This document shows, one piece after another, positions 17,904 to 26,914 of a DNA stretch of 64,000 nucleotides (the first letter of the stretch is position 1; every line of letters starts with the position of its first letter). The position numbers and the translations under genes were made by a program. This DNA is from Chloroflexota bacterium. GTDB taxonomy: Bacteria > Chloroflexota > Anaerolineae > B4-G1 > DUEL01. The notes below the pieces were generated by a model. That model did not search any database. It saw nothing but the letters and a program-made list of their open reading frames with translations, and was not told the DNA's origin. The stretch is from the NCBI GenBank assembly GCA_014874475.1, contig JADBJJ010000027.1, positions 1-64,000 on the forward strand. Reading direction: 5' to 3'.

Positions 17904-20900
17904 ATGCAATGCCTGCGGTGTGGTCGGGATGGCTGGACGCCTTCGGCACCCTGCCCCGATTGCGGGTTCTCCGGGCTGTCTGAGGCGACGGAGGAACTAA
18001 CCCACATCCGCTATCTGCTGGCGGAACTGGAGAAGTGGGAATGGTCAGATGTGCCCCGGATGGTGCGGGAGCGGTTGCGGGCCCGCTACGTTCGCCGCGC
18101 CCGGGAACTGGAGGTCGCCCTGGGCCTGCGCTCACCCCCGCCGACCCCCGAAGAGGCCCGGGAGATTTTCCAGGAACTGGCCCACCTGGAGGAACTCCGC
18201 CGCTCCCTGCGCCGGTGGGAGGGACGCGGCTGGATAAGGCCCGAGGCGGCCCTGGAGCGCTTCCGGCAACTGGAAGAGGCCATCGCCGCTCGACGCGCCC
18301 GCCTGAACGAGGCGATGGAAAGCGGCGTTGCGTTACCATCAGCAACCCCTCTCCAGGGATCGGCATACCTGGCCTTCCTGCGGGATGCACGGCAAGAGGC
18401 GGACCGGCTCAATGACGCGGGCGCCTGGACCGACGAGAAGGGTTTTCAGAGCGCGGTGGCCGAACTGGAGCGGGCCATCGCCGGTGTGGAAGCCCGGCTG
18501 GGCCTGCGCCCACCCCCCGCGCGCCCCCGTTCGGTTCCAGCCCCGAAAGCGCCCCCTGCCGCCGCACCTCCTGCCCGTCCGCCCAGGGAGCCGCTCACCT
18601 GGGACCTGGTCTGGCGCACTCTCCTCTCCGAACGCACCCTCCGCACCCTCCTCTTCATCGGCGCCTTTCTGATTTTTGCCTCGGCGGTCACCCTGGTCAT
18701 CTACAATTGGGAGCGCTTCTCCCCCTGGGGCCAGGTGGCCATCCTCTCTGCCTTCACCTTCTTCTTCTACGGCCTGGGCTGGTACGTCCGGGGGCCGATG
18801 AGGCTGCGCAACTCGGGAATCGCCCTCACTGCCTCCGCCTCCCTCCTGGTCCCAGTGGATTTCTACGCTATCTACCTCTCCGGCGGTATTTTCCCCAGGG
18901 AGGCCTGGGCCGAGGTCTGGTGGCTGACCTCTGCCATCTGTCTGGTGGCCTATAGCATCACTGCCTGGCGGGTGCGGGCGGAGTTCTTCGGGTATCTCTT
19001 GGGGACGGCGTTGGGGAGTCTGCTCTGCGCGTCCCTCCAACTGGTGGGAGTCTCTTCTGACGTCTGGTCGCCATACCTGGGCGGGCTGGCGCTGGCCCTG
19101 CTGGTGCTGGAGGCCCGCTGGCCGACTATCCTGCGGCGCCCGTTCCGCCACCTGGCGCTGCTGACTTCGCTGGCGGCCGCTCTGCTGATGTTGGGCTTCT
19201 GGCTGGCCGGTCAGGGCGACCGGTTCCCGTTCCGGGTGGCGCTGGCTCTGGACTGGTGGCTGGCGGCGGCGGCCTACGGGCTGGCAACGGCGCGCTCCCT
19301 CCAGCCGATTTTCCTCTCCGTCACCTGCGCGGCGCTGCCGCTGGCCTCCTTTACCACACTGACGCTGGTTCTGGAGCCAATGGGGGCGCCGGCGGCTTGG
19401 CACGCGCCCGCGCTGGCCTTCTGGACTCTGGTTTATGAGACGGTGGGGTTCCGTCTGGCGCGCGCGGACGGGAACGCGCGGGCTTCTCTGGCGCGCGTCC
19501 TCCTGGGCTGGGCGGTGGGGCTGGGCGTGCTGGCGGCCGGGTGGGGGCTGACGGATATGGCCGCCGCCTCGGCGACCCACGCCGTCCTGGCCGTCGCGGC
19601 CGCGCTGGCGGCCGCCCTCTGGGAGCAGCCCCGCCTCCTTCCCCTGGCCAGCGCGCTCTCCCTCTCCGCACTGGCCACCGGTGCCTCCACTCTGGGGCTG
19701 GAACTGGCCGAGTACGGCCTCCCCCCTGCCTCCCTGGCCCTACTCCACCTGGAATTGGCCCTTCTCCTGCGGCGGGCAGAGCGATACACTTCGTACCTCT
19801 ACGGCAGCACGTTGGCCCTGAGCGGGCTGGCGTTGCTCCCGCCGCTTTTTGTGGAAGACCGCCGCTGGCTCCTCTACACCCTGGGGAATACCATCGCCCT
19901 CTCCGGCTGGATGGCAGCGCTGGCCCACAGCGGCCAGCACCCCGGCCTGAACCGCCTCTTCCCCCGCCGGAGTGTCCTCCACTGGATCACGGCTCTCCCC
20001 CTGCCTCTCTGGTTCGGCCTCTTCTGGCACGAAGTCATCCGCCCGGTGGACGCCTGGCAGGGACTGGCGATGACCGGCTTGGCGGCATTCCTCCTTTGGC
20101 TATGTCTCTGGCTGGCCCGCCGCGACCCGGCCTACCGCCTCCCCTGGCATATTTCCAGTATCCTGGCCGGAGTGAGCGGCGTCGTCCTTTCCCTTTATCA
20201 CTACGACCGGTTGCCGGTGGCTCTCAATCTGCTGGCAGTCTCTGCCCTGGCCTTCGCCTACGCCGTATCTCTGCGCCAGCCGGGGTGGCTGGCAGTGGGC
20301 GGGCTGGTCCTCCCCTTCGGGTACGGCCTGTTCCTGGACCATCTGGGATTTCCCACCGACCCGCTCGCAGTGGCGCTGACCGTCCCTCCGGCCCTCTACC
20401 TGCTGATCGGAGCGTACCTGGAGGTCCGGCGGGGAGTGGAGCGGTCCTTCCTGATGCCCTTCTACGGCGCGGCCCAGGTGGTGGCCTTTGTCGCTTTTGT
20501 GGGACTTTGGGTGCGGGTCTCCGAGGCTCCCGAAAGCGACCCCACGCTCCTCTGGGCCGCCGGGGGGCATCTGATTCTGATGCTGGCCTACGGGACATCG
20601 GCCTGGTACCGGGGGGCCCGGGAGTCAGCGGCCGTCCGTATCGTGGGGGAGACGGTGGCCTCATCGGCGGTGGCGGCTTTCTATGCCCACATCGCGGCCT
20701 GGCTGGGGGTCGGGGCCGGGGGATTGCTGGCCGCTGCCTACAGCCAGGGACGGGGCTCCTCGGCGGTCAAAGCCGCTCTGCTGGCCGTGGCCTACGTCCT
20801 GATGGAACGGGCGCTCTTCGCCCTGCGCGACCGTCAGCCCCTGGCCGGGCGAGCCTGGCCGATTTACCGCCGTCCCTTGCTGATCGCCGGTTGGGCCGTC

Positions 20901-21152
20901 TCTGGTGGGGCCGTCTTCCTGGCCCTGGTGCGCAACCTGCTCATTCTGGGCGGCGGGCCGGTTCGGGAGAACTGGTCCATCGTGGCGTTACTGATGATAG
21001 TTGCCCTGTACGCGGCGTCGGCCCGAATGTTTCGCCGTCCGGTTTTCCTCTGGATCGCTTCCCCGCTTCTTATTGCTCCCTGGACGCTGCTCACCCATCA
21101 GGGCTGGTACATCTGGGAGCCGCCTCCGGCACCCCGCTACGCGCTGGCATAG
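17904..21152 (+). CDS. Giant polytopic membrane protein, first part (ends at in-frame amber)
   Basis: A 1082-residue frame. A zinc ribbon (C3xxC6, C17xxC20) opens the protein, followed by a soluble, partly coiled-coil region with two related EhLGLRxPPxxP repeats (about 70 and 195) and a Pro/Ala linker. From about residue 240 there are roughly two dozen hydrophobic helices. The block around LLFIGAFLIFASAVTLVIYNW resembles DUF2157/SCO7613-type membrane proteins; its function is unknown. The frame ends at TAG (21150-21152) in the middle of a hydrophobic helix. The same frame continues without a gap into the next entry, so this is probably one protein of about 1914 residues interrupted by a TGG-to-TAG change. 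Confidence 0.75.
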   Translation: MQCLRCGRDGWTPSAPCPDCGFSGLSEATEELTHIRYLLAELEKWEWSDVPRMVRERLRARYVRRARELEVALGLRSPPPTPEEAREIFQELAHLEELRRSLRRWEGRGWIRPEAALERFRQLEEAIAARRARLNEAMESGVALPSATPLQGSAYLAFLRDARQEADRLNDAGAWTDEKGFQSAVAELERAIAGVEARLGLRPPPARPRSVPAPKAPPAAAPPARPPREPLTWDLVWRTLLSERTLRTLLFIGAFLIFASAVTLVIYNWERFSPWGQVAILSAFTFFFYGLGWYVRGPMRLRNSGIALTASASLLVPVDFYAIYLSGGIFPREAWAEVWWLTSAICLVAYSITAWRVRAEFFGYLLGTALGSLLCASLQLVGVSSDVWSPYLGGLALALLVLEARWPTILRRPFRHLALLTSLAAALLMLGFWLAGQGDRFPFRVALALDWWLAAAAYGLATARSLQPIFLSVTCAALPLASFTTLTLVLEPMGAPAAWHAPALAFWTLVYETVGFRLARADGNARASLARVLLGWAVGLGVLAAGWGLTDMAAASATHAVLAVAAALAAALWEQPRLLPLASALSLSALATGASTLGLELAEYGLPPASLALLHLELALLLRRAERYTSYLYGSTLALSGLALLPPLFVEDRRWLLYTLGNTIALSGWMAALAHSGQHPGLNRLFPRRSVLHWITALPLPLWFGLFWHEVIRPVDAWQGLAMTGLAAFLLWLCLWLARRDPAYRLPWHISSILAGVSGVVLSLYHYDRLPVALNLLAVSALAFAYAVSLRQPGWLAVGGLVLPFGYGLFLDHLGFPTDPLAVALTVPPALYLLIGAYLEVRRGVERSFLMPFYGAAQVVAFVAFVGLWVRVSEAPESDPTLLWAAGGHLILMLAYGTSAWYRGARESAAVRIVGETVASSAVAAFYAHIAAWLGVGAGGLLAAAYSQGRGSSAVKAALLAVAYVLMERALFALRDRQPLAGRAWPIYRRPLLIAGWAVSGGAVFLALVRNLLILGGGPVRENWSIVALLMIVALYAASARMFRRPVFLWIASPLLIAPWTLLTHQGWYIWEPPPAPRYALA

Positions 21153-21170
21153 GTTGTATTAGCGGGGCTG

Positions 21171-23651
21171 TTGTGGCTGGCGAGTCTGGCCCTCCGGCGC
21201 CCCTACCGAACCCCGCCGGAGGTGACGGCCCATCTGCTGCTCCCCCTCGCGCTCCTCTGGGGGGCCGGAGACCCGAAGACCTCCAGCGGTACCTTCGGCC
21301 TGGGGGTGGCGTTCTACGCCGCTGCTGCCTTCGCCGACCATCGGCGGGGGCGGACGGGTGGGGCGGCGGCCCGTTTCCTGTACCCTGCCGCTTTCCTGTT
21401 TCCCGTCTGGGGGCTCTACCTGCTGGCCCGTTTCTACCCCCACCTCCCGCAGACTCACTTCGGCGTCCTGCTTCTGCTTCTCTCGCCGGTCCTCTTCATC
21501 CTGGCGCGCCTGTTGCGCCGCGTTCAGCCCGCCGACGCGTTTCCCGCCTACCTGGCCGCATACGCCTGTGCGATTGCCGGCACTGCGGTGGTCAGCGCCG
21601 ACCGTCCGCTGCTGGCGCTGGCGTTGCTCTGGGATATGGGGCTGGCGCTGGTTTCGGCCTGGGTCCTGAAGGGGCCGGCCTGGGGGTATCCGGCGGCGGC
21701 TTGCCCGGCTGGGGCGCTCCTCCTGGCGCTGGCCGAGCGGAAGTTCCCGCCCGACTGGCGCGGCCTGTGGCTGGTGGGACTGGCGGCTGCCTATCTGCTC
21801 ATTGCCTGGGCGCTCCGCCGTCTCCCCATCCGCCGGTACGCTCCCCCGTGGATGATCGTCGCCTACACCGTTCTGGCGCTGGGGCTGCCGGTGGCCGGGT
21901 ACGAGCCGCTGGCGGCGGCGTGGACGTTCGGGGCGGCGGCGGTCCTCTACGGCCTCTCCGCCTTCTGGCTACGGGAGCCGCTCCTCCTGATGCCGGCCAT
22001 GGGGCTAGCGCCGGTTCCCTACATCGTCGCCCTGGACCGGACCGGTTGGATTCCTTGGGCCGACTGGGGGCTGGCGCTGTGGCCGGGCATTCTGGCGGCG
22101 GGCGGGCTGGGGTGGGTTCTGGAGCGGTATCTGGGGGACAGGGCACCTTTCCCGTGGGAGTCGCCGGGCCGATGGCTGCCCGAGGCGGCTCGGCGACTGG
22201 TGGGCTGGTGGCCCCTGGCGCCGTATCTGGTGGCCGCGCTGGGTGTCGTAACGGCCATTGCCTGGTCGTGGGATTTTCCCCTCCGGCGGATGCTGGCCTT
22301 TCTGCTGGCCGCCCTTGCTTGCGGCTGGGCCCTGGCCCACTTCCGGCGGCGGGGCTGGCTGGTGGCGCTCCTGGCGGCAGTCCACGGCGCCTGGTGGAGT
22401 GCGGTGGCGGGGGCGGCGCTGGGGCTGATCCCTCTGCCCTCCCCCTGGCCGGCCCGCCTGGGCGACCCGGCCTGGCGGGCGTTTGCCTTTCTCCCAGTCA
22501 CCCTGCTGATGGCACTGGGAGGGTTGGCCGTCCAGCGCCGGTGGGGAGAAGCCCCGCCCTTCGGTGAGCGCCGGATGGCCTGGCCCGGCTGGTCGCGCCC
22601 CTTCTTCTGGTTTCTGCTCTGGGACGTGGCCGCCGTCCAGATGGTTGGCGTCCGCAACGCCCATCCGGGGACGCTCATCAGTCTGGCTCACGCCGTTCTG
22701 CTGGCGGCTCTGGCGATGGTGTGGGGGCGGAAATCCCTGGCCTGGGGCGCGGCCGCGCTGGGGTTCGTTGCGCTGGTGGAGCGGCTCTTCTGGGTTGCTG
22801 CCCCAGAGACGGATGTTCCGGTGGCCCTGGCGCTGCTGGCCCTGGCCTACGGCACGGTCGGGTACTGGATGGAGTACTTACGGCGGGGGCGAAAAGGGAC
22901 GCGCTTCTGGGACGTGCTGGAGGAGCCGCTGGAGGTCGGCGGTCAGATTCTGGCCGCTACGGCCATCGCTTGGGCGCTGGCCGCCGGGCTGGAGGTCTGG
23001 CGGTGGCTGGTGCGCGCGCTCCTGGGCTACCCTTTCCCCACCGGCGAGGATATCCTTCTGGTGCAGATGGTGGTGCTGGTGCTGGCGCTCACCGGCCTGA
23101 TGTACCTGGCCGCGTCGCTGGTTCGCCGCTGGTACTGGCGGGGATACGGGGCGGTGGCGATGCTCCTGATCGCCTGGAGCCTGGAGTGGTTCCTGGTCTG
23201 GGGACGGCGGGAGGTGCAGTGGTACGCCGTCCCTGCCGGACTGTACCTCTTGGGGGTCGGATGGCTGGAGTGGCGGCAGGGGCGCCGGACCCTGGGGCGC
23301 TGGATTGACCGACTGGCCGTCCTTCTGCTCCTGGGCACTTCCTTCTACCAGTCACTGGCGGAGGCCAACGGCTGGCCCTACGGGCTGCTGATGGGCGCGG
23401 AGGGGCTGTTGCTGGTCTGGTGGGGGAGTGCCCGACGGCAGCGGCAGTTCCTTTACATTGGGACGATGGGGGTGGTCCTGGCCGTGACCGGCCAGTTATT
23501 GCGGCAACTTTTTACGGTGACCAACGCCTGGATCGCGTTCGGCGTGCCCGGTTTGGTGATTCTGGCGGTAGTCATCTGGATTGAGCGGCGGCTGGAGTAC
23601 CTGCGCGCGGTCTCGGAGGAGTGGAAGGCGCGGCTGGAGAAGTGGGAGTAA
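21171..23651 (+). CDS. Giant polytopic membrane protein, second part (after in-frame amber)
   Basis: This 826-residue frame is in the same phase as the preceding one and begins 18 bases after its TAG. The nearest start is a TTG (21171) with no good ribosome-binding site, so independent translation is doubtful. The protein is nearly all hydrophobic helices (about 20) with short basic loops and ends with a cytoplasmic coiled segment (ERRLEYLRAVSEEWKARLEKWE). Composition and codon usage match the upstream part. If the TAG were TGG, residues on both sides would form one continuous helix (ALA-W-VVLAGLLWLASLAL). Confidence 0.7.
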   Translation: MWLASLALRRPYRTPPEVTAHLLLPLALLWGAGDPKTSSGTFGLGVAFYAAAAFADHRRGRTGGAAARFLYPAAFLFPVWGLYLLARFYPHLPQTHFGVLLLLLSPVLFILARLLRRVQPADAFPAYLAAYACAIAGTAVVSADRPLLALALLWDMGLALVSAWVLKGPAWGYPAAACPAGALLLALAERKFPPDWRGLWLVGLAAAYLLIAWALRRLPIRRYAPPWMIVAYTVLALGLPVAGYEPLAAAWTFGAAAVLYGLSAFWLREPLLLMPAMGLAPVPYIVALDRTGWIPWADWGLALWPGILAAGGLGWVLERYLGDRAPFPWESPGRWLPEAARRLVGWWPLAPYLVAALGVVTAIAWSWDFPLRRMLAFLLAALACGWALAHFRRRGWLVALLAAVHGAWWSAVAGAALGLIPLPSPWPARLGDPAWRAFAFLPVTLLMALGGLAVQRRWGEAPPFGERRMAWPGWSRPFFWFLLWDVAAVQMVGVRNAHPGTLISLAHAVLLAALAMVWGRKSLAWGAAALGFVALVERLFWVAAPETDVPVALALLALAYGTVGYWMEYLRRGRKGTRFWDVLEEPLEVGGQILAATAIAWALAAGLEVWRWLVRALLGYPFPTGEDILLVQMVVLVLALTGLMYLAASLVRRWYWRGYGAVAMLLIAWSLEWFLVWGRREVQWYAVPAGLYLLGVGWLEWRQGRRTLGRWIDRLAVLLLLGTSFYQSLAEANGWPYGLLMGAEGLLLVWWGSARRQRQFLYIGTMGVVLAVTGQLLRQLFTVTNAWIAFGVPGLVILAVVIWIERRLEYLRAVSEEWKARLEKWE

Positions 23652-23698
23652 GGACTGGTCTTGATGTGGCCTCTGGAGAATTTGTGGGGGGCAGATAG

Positions 23699-23740
23699 CG
23701 CAGGCCGCCAGGCCTGTTGATGGGCAGGCTAACAGCCTGC
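23699..23740. repeat. Two REP-like inverted repeats
   Basis: CAGGC(23701-23705)...GCCTG(23712-23716) and a perfect GCAGGCT-AAC-AGCCTGC (23724-23740) form two adjacent hairpins of related sequence. They look like a paired palindromic repeat rather than a terminator, as no T-run follows. Confidence 0.6.
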
Positions 23741-23791
23741 GCCACGTCTATCCGATTTCATCGGCGTCCTATCCGCAGAGAGGAAGGTCGG

Positions 23792-25180
23792 ATGAGAGAG
23801 TCACTGGATGACCGATTCCAACCGGAAGGGGTTGAAAGGGAGGGGGAAACGACCACCGAACCGGAGGTATCTTCATCCCCTCTTCAGGCTGGTGTCCCCC
23901 GCTGGGCGAAGACGCTGGTGCTGTTGTGGGGGCTCCTGTTGGCGTCTCCCACGCTGCTTATGGGGGTGGCGCTTTGCTGTGTGGTGATCAGCATCCTGTC
24001 CTCCGCCCGTTCCACGGTGGAGGATACTCTCTTTGTGCTCATCCCCTTTAGCGTGGGGGCAGTCTGCGGCGGGGGGATGTTCTGGCACGGGATACAGGCG
24101 CTGCAGGGGAAGCCTTCTCGTCCCCTCCGTCTCCCCCCGGTCTGGGCGCTGGTCGGCGGCTTTGTGGTGGCGATGGCGACCGGGCTGGGGTTGGCGCAAA
24201 TCCGGGTGGCGGGTGTGTTGCTGGCGCCCCTATTCATCCTGGTGGCGGCGGCGCTGGCCCCTATTGCCGCCGTTGCCTGGGCGGTGGACGCCCGCCCCGG
24301 AGGGCTTACATGGCGACGGGCGATGGTCGCCTTCGGCGCTGGAGCCACGGTCTCCGTTCTGCTGGCGCTGATGCTGGAATGGCTGTTCCCCTACGCGGTC
24401 CTGTGGGGGGTTCTGGACCTGGGTGAACCGATCCGCCGGGCGGTGGAGGAAGTCGTCCGGTTGCTGGCAGGGCAGAAGGTGGCCCGGGCGCTGACCCGTC
24501 CGATCTTCCTGCTTGCGCTTCTGAACTACGCGGTCTGGGTCCCGCTGGTGGAGGAGACGGTCAAATCGGTCGTGCTCCTGCCCCTGCTCTGGGGGCGGAG
24601 GGATGGCCAGCCTCTGCTCTCCTGGCGGGAAGCATTTCTTCTGGGGACGGCGGCGGGCGCAGGGTTCGCCGTCCTGGAAAACCTGGTGTACGTGCAGATG
24701 GCGGGGGATGAGTGGGGAGGTGTACTGGCTGTCCGGGCTTTGGGGAGTGCTGTCCATCCCCTGGGCACCGGTCTGACGGCCCTGACCTGGTACGCGCTGG
24801 CTCCGGGCCGGAGGGAGGAGCGTCCCCCGCGCTGGGCGGCTGGATTCGGGCTGGCCCTGGTCCAACACGGGATATGGAACGGTGGGATTCTTCTCTGGTC
24901 GGCGCTCTCGGGGACCCCGTTCTTCGGGATTGTGCAGGAGACGCGGGTGGTGGGGACGGGGATTGCGGTGGGCCTCCTGGCGCTGCTGATGGTGTGGGGC
25001 GCGGCGGCGGCCTGGGGCCTGCGCATCATTTCCCGACGGCTGGCGGGGGAAGAGGCCTATCTGTATCCGGCGCTGCCGGAGGTGCCGGTGGAGCGGGCGG
25101 TCGCGCTGTGGGCGGTGGTCTGTCTCGTGGTCCTGCTCCCGCTGGGGTTGGCTCTGCTGCGGGAATGGTGGGGGAAGTGA
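23792..25180 (+). CDS. PrsW-family intramembrane metalloprotease
   Basis: A 462-residue membrane protein with an acidic, low-complexity cytoplasmic N-terminus and about nine hydrophobic segments. The PrsW/CPBP-like active-site motifs are present: VEETVK near residue 255, AVLENLVY near 295 and SAVHPLGTG near 320, the Glu and His residues being candidate zinc ligands. PrsW proteins cut membrane-bound targets such as anti-sigma factors. No anti-sigma gene is adjacent, so the target is unknown. ATG 23792 follows GAGAGGAAGG; the frame extends upstream to 23717 through repeat sequence. Confidence 0.82.
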   Translation: MRESLDDRFQPEGVEREGETTTEPEVSSSPLQAGVPRWAKTLVLLWGLLLASPTLLMGVALCCVVISILSSARSTVEDTLFVLIPFSVGAVCGGGMFWHGIQALQGKPSRPLRLPPVWALVGGFVVAMATGLGLAQIRVAGVLLAPLFILVAAALAPIAAVAWAVDARPGGLTWRRAMVAFGAGATVSVLLALMLEWLFPYAVLWGVLDLGEPIRRAVEEVVRLLAGQKVARALTRPIFLLALLNYAVWVPLVEETVKSVVLLPLLWGRRDGQPLLSWREAFLLGTAAGAGFAVLENLVYVQMAGDEWGGVLAVRALGSAVHPLGTGLTALTWYALAPGRREERPPRWAAGFGLALVQHGIWNGGILLWSALSGTPFFGIVQETRVVGTGIAVGLLALLMVWGAAAAWGLRIISRRLAGEEAYLYPALPEVPVERAVALWAVVCLVVLLPLGLALLREWWGK

Positions 25181-25181
25181 T

Positions 25182-25739
25182 ATGCGTGGCGTGTTCCGTT
25201 CCCCTCACTTCTACGTTGCTCTGGCCCTGACCGTCGCCGCCGTCCTGGCCTGGGCGTCGGCCCTCCGCCCGACGGGCCCCCTCTATCAGGCGCAGCCCAT
25301 TCTGGAATCCGATCTGGCCGACCTGCGGAACCGTCTGATAGAAGGTGGGCACAGCGGCGAGACGTTTGAACTGCATATCACCGACCAGGAGGCGGCCGAG
25401 ACCATCGCCTGGTTTCTGGACCGTCGCCCCGAGGTTCCCTTCCGGTATCCGCGCATTGCGTTTCACCCCGGCGAGATAGAGGCGTGGGGAGTTGCGATAG
25501 TGCTGGGGCTGGAACTTTCCATCCACGGCCGGGCGACCATGCACCTGGAGAACGGGATTCCCATTGTTCGGCTGACGGAACTGGGAGTAGCGGGCGCGCC
25601 GGTGCCGGGATTTGTCCTTCAGGCCATCCAAGATGCAGTCTACCAGCAGGTGGACCTCTCCAACCGGCCGTTGCCCGTCGTCTTCACTGCGCTGGAGATT
25701 CGGGAGGGAGAGATGTGGGCAGAGGGGGTGATCCGGTAG
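25182..25739 (+). CDS. Small membrane-anchored protein of unknown function
   Basis: A 185-residue protein with one N-terminal hydrophobic anchor (about 10-27) and an extracytoplasmic alternating strand/helix domain, LELSIHGRATMHLENGIPIVRL being clearly beta-like. The general layout (anchor, then a curved beta sheet) is reminiscent of YpmS/DUF2140 or DUF2993 lipid-binding proteins, but I cannot confirm either family. It starts 1 base after the PrsW-like protease stop, so it is co-translated and could be a partner or substrate. Confidence 0.7.
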   Translation: MRGVFRSPHFYVALALTVAAVLAWASALRPTGPLYQAQPILESDLADLRNRLIEGGHSGETFELHITDQEAAETIAWFLDRRPEVPFRYPRIAFHPGEIEAWGVAIVLGLELSIHGRATMHLENGIPIVRLTELGVAGAPVPGFVLQAIQDAVYQQVDLSNRPLPVVFTALEIREGEMWAEGVIR

Positions 25740-25801
25740 CGGGATTCAGACCACCCGCCCGTCCTGCGGCGGGCGGATTCGGTCCGCCGCCTGGGCAAAA
25801 C

Positions 25802-25829
25802 TTGCGCAATACAGGATTCCGGATATACT
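25802..25829 (+). promoter_or_regulatory. Candidate promoter for the polysaccharide export genes
   Basis: TTGCGC (25802-25807), 16-base spacer, TATACT (25824-25829). The -10 is good (5 of 6) and the -35 modest (3 of 6). It is the only clear promoter-like site between the anchored protein and the ABC permease. Confidence 0.45.
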
Positions 25830-25834
25830 TAAAT

Positions 25835-26014
25835 ATGCCCGTTTTCCATCCTTTTGCGGGGGGCGAATTCGACGAGCACCTGCCGATAACTCGGCGCTTC
25901 GGCGATCCGCTTGTGGGCGCGTTTGAAATTCGGCCGCGTGTCGGATCGCACCTGCGCCTGCGTTCAAAGTATGCGACTGAACCGGTAGAAGCCTGTAGGA
26001 CTTTCATCCGTTAA
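25835..26014 (+). CDS. Possible small protein of 59 residues
   Basis: The ATG at 25835 lies 5 bases after a -10 box, the arrangement of other leaderless genes here. The product (MPVFHPFAGGEFDEH..., ending CRTFIR) has no membrane segment and no family I recognise. The minus strand is also open over this stretch, so it may be a non-coding repeat. Low confidence. Confidence 0.2.
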   Translation: MPVFHPFAGGEFDEHLPITRRFGDPLVGAFEIRPRVGSHLRLRSKYATEPVEACRTFIR

Positions 26015-26029
26015 GCCGAGCGAAGCGGA

Positions 26030-26911
26030 ATGTCTGTCACAGAGACTTGCACTGAGGGGCCTTCTATGACCGGTCATCTCACATCTCCACTCACCACCCC
26101 CATGATCTACGATTCGGCCCGCCGCCCGCCGTCCTGGTGGGAGGAAATGGTAGAGGCCTGGCGCTATCGCGACCTGATCGTTCAGTTGGTCTCTCGGGAT
26201 ATCAAATCCCGCTACAAGCGTTCGGTGCTGGGCGTGGCCTGGACGATGCTGAACCCCCTGATGATGATGATCGTCCTCAGCCTGGTTTTTTCCCACCTTT
26301 TCCGGGTTACCCTTCCTCACTATCCGGTGTACGTGCTCTCGGCCCTGGTGCTGTGGAACTTTTTTGCCCAGAGCACTACAGCGGCGATGAATCAACTGGT
26401 TTGGGGTGGGGCGCTCCTCAACCGAATCTACCTCCCCCGGACCATCTTCGCCCTCTCGGCTCTCGGTACCGGCCTGGTGAACCTGGTCCTTGCGCTGGTC
26501 CCGCTGGCCCTCATTATGGCGCTGACCGGCGTTCCATTCCGACCGGCTCTGATCTGGCTGCCGGTGCCGGTCCTGCTGACGGCTATGTTTGCCCTTGGCC
26601 TGGGATTGGCCCTCTCCACCCTCGCCATCTCATTCCCCGACGTGGTGGATATGTACCAGGTTGCGCTGATGGCCTGGTACTTTTTGACCCCCATTCTCTA
26701 TCCGGCAGAAATTCTGCCCGAGACGTGGCGCTGGGTGCTCAATCTGAACCCAATGCACCATCTGGTAGAGGTCTTCAGAGCACCGATACACGCGGGATGG
26801 ATGGCGGGCCCCAACACTCATCTGGGCGCTATTGTGGCCGCGGTGGGGATGCTGGTAATCGGATGGATCCTCTTCACTTCTCGGGCCGACGAAATTGCTT
26901 ACCGGATATGA
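26030..26911 (+). CDS. Polysaccharide ABC exporter permease (Wzm/TagG type)
   Basis: A 293-residue ABC-2 family permease with a cytoplasmic N-terminus and six hydrophobic segments from about residue 70. Family motifs are LVSRDIKSRYKRSVLGVAW (about 49-67), just before TM1, and the YLTP-like WYFLTPILYPAEILP near 220. Such proteins, with a Wzt partner, export completed lipid-linked polysaccharide. The Wzt-like ATPase gene begins 3 bases downstream. Later in-frame ATGs at 26066 and 26102 are alternative starts. Confidence 0.9.
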   Translation: MSVTETCTEGPSMTGHLTSPLTTPMIYDSARRPPSWWEEMVEAWRYRDLIVQLVSRDIKSRYKRSVLGVAWTMLNPLMMMIVLSLVFSHLFRVTLPHYPVYVLSALVLWNFFAQSTTAAMNQLVWGGALLNRIYLPRTIFALSALGTGLVNLVLALVPLALIMALTGVPFRPALIWLPVPVLLTAMFALGLGLALSTLAISFPDVVDMYQVALMAWYFLTPILYPAEILPETWRWVLNLNPMHHLVEVFRAPIHAGWMAGPNTHLGAIVAAVGMLVIGWILFTSRADEIAYRI

Positions 26912-26914
26912 GGA

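Larger units (their letters stand above)
25740..26029. other. Intergenic region before the polysaccharide cluster
   Basis: 290 bases without a confident gene. It holds two overlapping dyads (CCGCCCG 25755-25761 with CGGGCGG 25770-25776; GGCGGA 25772-25777 with TCCGCC 25783-25788), a promoter candidate (25802-25829) and a 59-codon reading frame. The dyads could end the upstream operon but lack a T-run. Confidence 0.5.

Noticed and set aside
21150-21152. TAG as a pyrrolysine codon
   Set aside because: No pylT/pylS-like genes are in view and the position lies in a membrane helix where Trp is natural.
19541-22567. 1008-residue plus-strand frame within the giant membrane protein
   Set aside because: Pro/Gly/Arg-rich out-of-frame reading of a hydrophobic gene. 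It would span the amber, but has no domain features.
23699-23740. Rho-independent terminator
   Set aside because: The hairpins have no following T-run and look like paired dispersed palindromes.
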